A stretch of DNA of 64,000 nt from positions 14,366,932-14,430,931 of the forward strand of contig CAIIXF020000012.1 of assembly GCA_903813345.2 (NCBI GenBank). The letters run 5' to 3'. The stretch is from Owenia fusiformis. Lineage: Eukaryota; Annelida; Polychaeta; Sabellida; Oweniidae. The notes under the pieces were generated by a model. That model was not told where the DNA came from and made no database searches. It saw only the letters and a list, made by a program, of their open reading frames with translations. Made by a program: the position numbers and the translations under genes. How positions within the stretch are numbered: the stretch's first letter is position 1; each line of letters begins with the position of its first letter. This document shows, one piece after another, positions 57,913 through 64,000 of the stretch.

Positions 57913-59769
57913 CAGGGTGGGCCAAAAAAACCACCCCCTAGCCGATATTCATGATAAATATTCATTTTTGAACATGTGCACCAACAATGATATATCATTT
58001 TAAAGATAATTTAATTTGCAACAACATGATATATAATAGAACAATTTTCAACAACCCTGGCTCGAGATATAACAATTTATGTGACATGGGGGTCAAAAAA
58101 CACCTTTTCAATTCTTTCATAATTATATATTATATATTGTTTTCATTCAGTTTTTGAAACATGCATGCTCACTAAACACGTGTATGCTTATAAAACAAAT
58201 TAATTTCTTCTCCAGTCATTTCAAATATGGGTCAATAGACCCACCCCCGGACCCATCCTCTGATCAGATTATTCGCTAAGGACGCGAAACCCATTGGCAT
58301 AATTGATGGATCTCTGCTGAATTCCACATCCCTGATAGGCTTGTGATCTTCATAGACCAACTGTTCTAAATGCCCCAAGTACTATACCACCCTTGGTATA
58401 CGCAGCTAACGAAAATTGACCGGTATGGGTCAAAAGCTGGACCGGTACGGGTTAACGGTTTTATTTGAATTTAAAATAGCCATAACTTGCTCAATATTGA
58501 CTTCCTCGTGTCTAATTTGAAATATATGATGCCTCCCGATGCTTTTAAGTACCCCAATTTTTTACAGATTTTTAAACGGACCAAAACTCTCTAAATGCGC
58601 ATTTATGCTCTTTTCTCTCGAGAACGACTGTCTCATTTTCACGATAACTTTTATTTAGTACTTCTAACATATAAGATCTATTTTTCCCCATCAAGGTATG
58701 ATGTAAATGACATGCTATTTACATCTTGTGAGTTTCAATGACGCGCGTTTGATTTTATAAAAAATGCCAAACTTTGTGACAAACAATTTCATCAGCTATT
58801 GCCCCAAACCGGTCCGTCTTCTCGTTGCAAGCAGATTGCCCCGAACCGGTCCGTCTTCTCGCTGCAAGCAGGATGAAATTATTTGTCACAAAGTTTGGCA
58901 TTTTTCTGAAAGGGTAGTGGTGTTCACACGGTGTTTCCCAAAAAGAAAAGACCATACAGGCCATGTTTTTGTTGAACCAAGAGCAAAAATATACTCTGAA
59001 TGTTAATGACATGAGGTGTTAAAAAGGACTCCTCAAGGATAGGAAAAACATGTGAAAGAAATTTCATTCTCTGATAGGAAAATGCTTCATCACACAGGTC
59101 CAATGCTACCCTGGAGTTTTTGGAGATTCGAAATGACACCATCTCTAGCCCGGACAAATGACTTACTGACAGTCCCGATGCCAATAATCTTGATTACCAT
59201 ACCTGGAGACATCTAGAACAGTTGGTATTTAAAGATACCCAGCCTATCAGGGATGTAAAGGAACTAAAAGAAAGAATAACAAGCAGTTGAATGGTACTTC
59301 CGCATACATCCATCAATTATGCCATCAACCAATGGTTTCCGCGTCTTAAGCGAATAATCTGATCAGAGGATGGGTCCGGGGGTGGGTCTATTGAGCCATA
59401 TTTGGACAAACTGGAGAAGAAATTTATTTGTTTTTTAAGCATACACATGTTTATTGAGCATGCATGGTTCAGAAACTGAATAAAAACAACATATAATATC
59501 CAATTATGAAAGACTCATGACAATGTTGCAATATTTAAATGAACAGTAAAATTTGGTAGAAAGAGGCTATTCTTCGCAAATTCGATGAAAATTGAAAAGG
59601 TGTTTTTTGACCCCCATGTCACATAATTGGTTATATTTCTATATGGGGTTGTTGAAAATGGTGCAAATTAAATTTTCTTTAAAATGATATATCATTGTTG
59701 GTGTGCATGTTAAAAAATAAATATTTATCAGGAATAATGGCTAGGGGGTGGTTTTTTTGGCCCACCCTA
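57913..59769. mobile_element. Large Tc1/mariner-type fold-back element, 1.86 kb
   Basis: The ends are CAGGGTGGGCCAAAAAAACC and its near-inverse, flanked by TA. The arms are about 450-550 bp, unusually long (for example GACCCACCCCCGGACCCATC near 58239 and its inverse near 59365). The remaining centre holds a second palindrome with a direct duplication. No transposase motif was recognised in the frames inside. Confidence 0.82.
58761..58904. repeat. Palindrome with internal direct duplication
   Basis: Arms 58761-58793 and 58872-58904 are inverse with about one mismatch. Between them a 37-bp unit (TTGCCCCAAACCGGTCCGTC and on) occurs twice in tandem at 58798-58871. It is GC-richer than its surroundings. 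Confidence 0.85.
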
Positions 59770-59994
59770 TATATGCTATGTATTGTTTATTGTGATAACT
59801 TATAGATTAATGATAAAACAATTTAGGAAAGTTATATTTTATTCGTTGGAGTTTGCTACTCAATGGGGTTTTCTAGTTGTAAAATGCATGAATATGATAA
59901 TGAGGTACAGGACGTTGAAATTCGTGTGCAATTCAACAAAGAAATTTTGAAAGCTTTTGAGAAACAGATCATACATGTACCATGCTTATAGACA

Positions 59995-60000
59995 TTTATT
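59995..60000 (-). terminator. Poly(A) signal of the cysteine-rich peptide gene
   Basis: AATAAA on the minus strand, 50 nt past the stop codon at 60050. Confidence 0.5.
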
Positions 60001-60049
60001 TTCATCAAAACGTCAAAATTTATGGATGTTGCCCTTTGTTCAATTGTTG

Positions 60050-62712
60050 TCATCTGCAGCAACATCCATCAGAGCAAACAGTGCACCAATCTGAACTCTT
60101 AGTATTAGGACTGTAAATAAAACAGTTAAGGTTATGATGCCGTATTACAATTTAAGGTGGTATCAGATCTAGGGATCAACTTTAAAGACGTCTTTAACTC
60201 GTATCTCCAAACAGGCATTGATAAATGATACAAAAGGGAACTTTGGTTGGCAAACTGATGAAGGGGAGTGTAGATTTAAACTTCTTGTTATCTCCTACTT
60301 GCTCAGGTCATCACTATAGATCTACCATCTTTTTATTCATTTCCAGTTCTTCCTTTCGAGTCCAGTCTTTTTTCTTTTTTTTCTCTGCATTATATTCTTA
60401 CATTAAATTAAGAAATATAGACCGGAGAGCATATGTTACTGTGACAACCATCGAGTTCAGTCCCGATATTTAAACTTTTCTAAGAGTTGTCATTCACGTT
60501 TGACTTCACTAGATGGTGTCAGTAAGTCTTAAGTATCAATCTAAATCATCGTAACAATTAGGTCTTTCTGTTTTATATGGTTTTAAGGTACTTTACTAGC
60601 GAGTTTGGGGCTCGGAGGTAGTAATATTTCTGCCAATAGATGGCGTTTATTTGTTATAGCGACAAACAGCCTTGAGCCGGCCAATCAAAACGCTGATTTC
60701 GGAACACGAAGTTGCTGCGTGATTAAGCGAGGTGAACTCATATTTCTCTTGGACTTGGAACGCCGAGTCGAACTTTCTAATTGTGTTTTAACTTGGTTTT
60801 ATTTTGGATATTCTTGGTTTATTTCATTCAAAAACGGGATTTATATTGTTGTGGATTATCGTCAACAATGTTGAGATACATCCAGCGGTGAGTTAAGCTT
60901 TATTTTTGGTAGATAATTGAAGTTTTAAGTCTCAGAATCTGGGAAGACATTTTCGCCATTTTCAGACAGTGCCTGTCGAGAAATCCTCGAACTTTTGGTT
61001 CAAGTCGCAGCTTATTATGTGGCCATCTGCGATTCATTTCTAGTTTGTTTTCTTAGTTGCAATGTTAACTTTATGTGTCGGTAAAGCCGCACACTTTGAT
61101 TAATTATTGTTCGTGTATTTTGATCTTGAAAACTTTGGCAAAAGGCTGAAGATTCGCACATGTTTATGATGCAAGAATTTTGCATACTTTTCTGTTGATT
61201 TTAGTTGAATATCGGGTATCATTTAAGTACTATTTGTGAATTGTATCTTTGTTCAGGATTTGACCAGGATGCATGTAGATATTTGGTGCTTATTGTTTGT
61301 GTTTTCTGTTAATAGATTGAGTCATTTACGTGATTCCCGGGGATACACGTGGAATGCACGTGATTCGCCATTGTTCATGTTGTTATGAAAAGTTGTGAGC
61401 ATTCTCAAACTTTTCCGTCAATATATCTGTGTTAGTTTTACTTTAGTTATGTGTTAATCTAGGTTGTTCCTTATGTCACAGAAGACTGTGACATTGGACA
61501 TTTTGTGTCTATGATCAATAATCCAACATGTGAATTACATGTATTTGTTAGTTATTTTGGACCACTGTATAGTGTAGTGATGCTACATGAAAAAGGCGTT
61601 TGATGCATTGGCTCAGAGCATGAGTATGCATTGTAACTGATCATGCAGAATTGCAGTGATAGTTACTTAGGTTTAGTGTTAGTGTACATATCTTAGTCTG
61701 TAGTTCTCTGTTTTGTGATTTGCCAGCATTCTGTGCATAAATTCTGAGGTTAATAGAGTGGCAGTAATTGTTATTTCATTTTGAGGATCTTGCATTTTTA
61801 TTTGGACATAAGCTCAAATGGCAGAAGTCTGCTTTAGGTTTTCATATAGAGCCAAATCTATGATTTTCGTTGTTCACAGTTAACAGGCCTTGATTGTCAG
61901 TTCTTTATATTTTGTATAAAGTGCTTCATTAGTACCGTTAGGAATACGCGGAATGCCGCTACTCTTGCAAATACCATCTCCTATCATATTTCACGATAAT
62001 TCTAGATTTAACTTTTTCATATACAGTTAGATAAATACCCATTTTTGTACAAAGGATCAATAAATAAGTTTTGTTTTATATTTATAGAAATTTACATGCT
62101 TTTCTTATGTTCAATTATGGGCTGAGCATAGTGAGATGCTGCCATCTATTTTTATGTCATTCAGATGACATATAGTTCAAGTGCTGCCATCTTTTGAACT
62201 TTGTCAAAGATGATTTAATCCAACCACTGCAGAAGGCTGCTGTGGACAAGGCTATAACACAATAGTAACTTGATCGTTACAAGTGAACCCTAGAATATTT
62301 TTATGTGATGATCTGACAATTTAATTACCGCTCGTTAAACCGCCAACACCAAGTCGGGTCATTACATTACATTGATGAAAAAATACAAATGTGCTAGGCA
62401 CAAACGTTTTGTGAACCTCAAACGACCGAAGGGAGTGTTTAGCTTCTGAGCTATTTAGTATATTCATGGGCTGAAAGCCCATGGTATATTGTCTAATCGT
62501 TGATAGTATACCAATCTCATCATTTATATAATTTTACATTTTGAACAATCGTTCAAGAAAGACAAGATGTTACAAGAAAATAGGGCAAATACTTACAGTG
62601 GTATTATGCACACATTAACTCCATCGTCATCTGAGATTTGAGGTCTCGCCTCTGCCACATGCGCACTTGCAGTGATTGCCAAGATCACGAGAAACAACGT
62701 GCCAGTTTGCAT
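60050..62712 (-). CDS. Secreted small cysteine-rich peptide, 2 exons
   Basis: Exon 1 at 62712-62597 encodes a strong signal peptide (TGTLFLVILAITASAHVAEA) and an acidic spacer (SDDDG). It ends two bases into a codon at GTAAGT. Exon 2 at 60110-60050 follows a good acceptor (TTTTATTTACAG) in the matching phase. Together they give 58 residues. The C-terminal part has six cysteines: one in VNVC, then WCTVCSDGCCCR, ending at a stop. The size, signal peptide and spacing resemble disulfide-rich secreted peptides (antimicrobial, signalling or venom-type), but no family is recognised. The join rests on phase, splice motifs and the fitting product only. Confidence 0.55.
60111..62596. other. Intron of the cysteine-rich peptide gene
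   Basis: The plus strand from about 60600 to 62380 is less AT-rich at its start (CCGGCCAATCAAAACGCTG), with an ATG followed by a donor (60868, then GTGAGT at 60888). It ends near GGGTCATTACA, similar to the end of the Gypsy repeat in this window. It may be an unrecognised repeat or the 5' end of another transcript; nothing firm. A hairpin around CATGGGCTGAAAGCCCATG lies at 62466-62484. Confidence 0.4.
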
Positions 62713-64000
62713 TTTGCAGCTTCTAAATATTTTAAAAGTTTAACTTAATATTTTGAAACTACGTGAAACAATCTAAGAATCAAACAAGAACATTAAAGGA
62801 ATTGGAAGGTAAAGAGTTGAGAATAAGAATAAACGAGGCATTAATATGACAAAATGTCACCACATTGTAAGTTATTATGTCACCACCAAAAAGTGGTGAC
62901 ATGTTGTTATTGTATGGTCTCCGTTTTTTACGGCGGTTGGTGGTTGGCGGTTGTCGATCGGCGTCTGTAACAAATTCTTACAACTTCCAATAACTTAACA
63001 AAAACTGTTTAGACTGACTTCAATTCTTTTCAAAATCACCTATATGTTTTGAGAAGTTCAAATCTGACATTACTGGGCTTTCAATCTAAGGCCCGGTTAT
63101 ACTGTCATTAATAAAAATAATTCTTATCCATTAAAGTGTCTCACATATTCGATCAAAACTTGCCATGCAACCATGTTAGTCTACCTTACTGGCCCCCCTT
63201 GCTGTAACAAGGAACACAAAACACATTAAAACGTAAACATAAACCAATTAGTCACTTCACTATGAAAGTGAGGGGTGTTAGCAAATATGATTTAGCAGAA
63301 TACGCTGTGTGCATGGACTAACACAATATCAGTGGTCATTTACTGTGTCAACTTAGTAACCCTTGCATATCGTGCTCACTCAAGTATTGAATAATTTTTT
63401 TATGATCTAAATGTTTGTGGTTTATAAAAAAATGTGATATGTTTTAGTTAGAAATATATTAATTAATATATTCATTCAAACAGCACTAGAATGCGGGGAG
63501 AAAGAGCAATGGTGACAAAATGCAGACAGAATTTTCCGCAAGGGTTTCAAACATTTCTGGACACAATCATACATGTACTTCATGTGTACTGTTATTTTTA
63601 GTGCTGTATTTATAGATATAATTTCACGTATTAAAATCCTATTTTCTAGCAATGACTTCAAATTCGGAACCCATATCACATTTTCTTCAATAACTCCAAA
63701 CATGTGTAAACATTGACCATGTGCATATAAATTCAGATTTCACGAGCTCTTTCCTATTCGAGTACCTCATACACCCCTGCATGGATTTGAGTTGGATTCG
63801 CCTTTTATACGTGAGCCGATACACATCGCAAACGCTGATTGGATAAAGATTGCGAGAATCTTTAAGCTTATAAAAATCAGTCTTATTCTTATACATGTAA
63901 GTAATCTAGTAAAAAAAATGATATACATGTACTATACACCAGCATTAACATCTCAGTACACTGGCGGACATTTTAAACATTTTAACGTATTCCTGGGCCT
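62713..64000. other. Upstream flank of the cysteine-rich peptide gene
   Basis: A short hairpin repeat, TATGTCACCACCAAAAAGTG followed by GTGACATG, lies at about 62878-62913, of a kind common in mollusc genomes. The rest is AT-rich without recognised genes. Confidence 0.45.

Noticed and set aside
58755-59184. Overlapping open frames on both strands
   Set aside because: They lie in the palindromic centre of a fold-back element and show no transposase motif.
60868-60900. Possible first exon on the plus strand (ATG then GTGAGT)
   Set aside because: Only seven codons, no signal peptide, no downstream exon in the window.

Overview
This is eukaryotic, AT-rich animal DNA. It has spliced genes with GT/AG introns, long introns, and very many small DNA transposons. 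The gene set suggests a lophotrochozoan, most likely a bivalve mollusc and possibly a mussel. It includes a Cys-loop receptor, two secreted proteins each with two von Willebrand A (vWA) domains (the layout known from mussel byssal proximal thread matrix protein 1), a Polinton, and mollusc-like repeats. The species assignment is inference; no marker gene proves it.

Layout. (1) 880-28153, plus strand: an eight-exon nicotinic acetylcholine receptor-type subunit. All intron phases agree and the spliced length is 426 codons plus stop. (2) 8628-1662, minus strand: a complete six-exon secreted two-vWA protein (465 aa) nested antisense inside the first receptor intron. (3) 11356-21902: a 10.5-kb Polinton with long terminal inverted repeats and a 6-bp target duplication, inside a receptor intron. 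(4) 30912-40248, plus strand: a three-exon secreted cystatin-like protein (220 aa). Its first intron holds a whole-looking 4.8-kb Gypsy-type LTR retrotransposon (32977-37742). (5) 52971-41849, minus strand: a second two-vWA paralogue (483 aa, seven exons). (6) 62712-60050, minus strand: a tiny two-exon gene for a 58-aa secreted cysteine-rich peptide.

The most striking signal is that four separate minisatellite arrays sit exactly on splice junctions and contain copies of the junction itself. Three lie on 5' splice sites of the second vWA gene (exons 1, 2 and 4). One lies on the 3' splice site of cystatin-like exon 2. In the exon 1 array the repeat stays open in frame, so intron retention would give a secreted protein with about six copies of a 13-residue basic repeat.

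Transposons also touch splice sites. A hAT-type element sits on the 5' splice site of vWA gene 2 exon 6, and its target duplication copied the donor. A mariner-type fragment supplies the pyrimidine tract of the acceptor of vWA gene 1 exon 3. A 9-bp-duplication element lies 19 bp upstream of the acceptor of exon 2 of the same gene.

From about 43 to 60 kb the introns and flanks are largely a patchwork of fold-back elements, some nested in each other, with TA, TTAA, 8-bp or 5-bp target duplications. All exon calls come from reading frames, splice motifs and phase agreement by eye; no transcript evidence was available.
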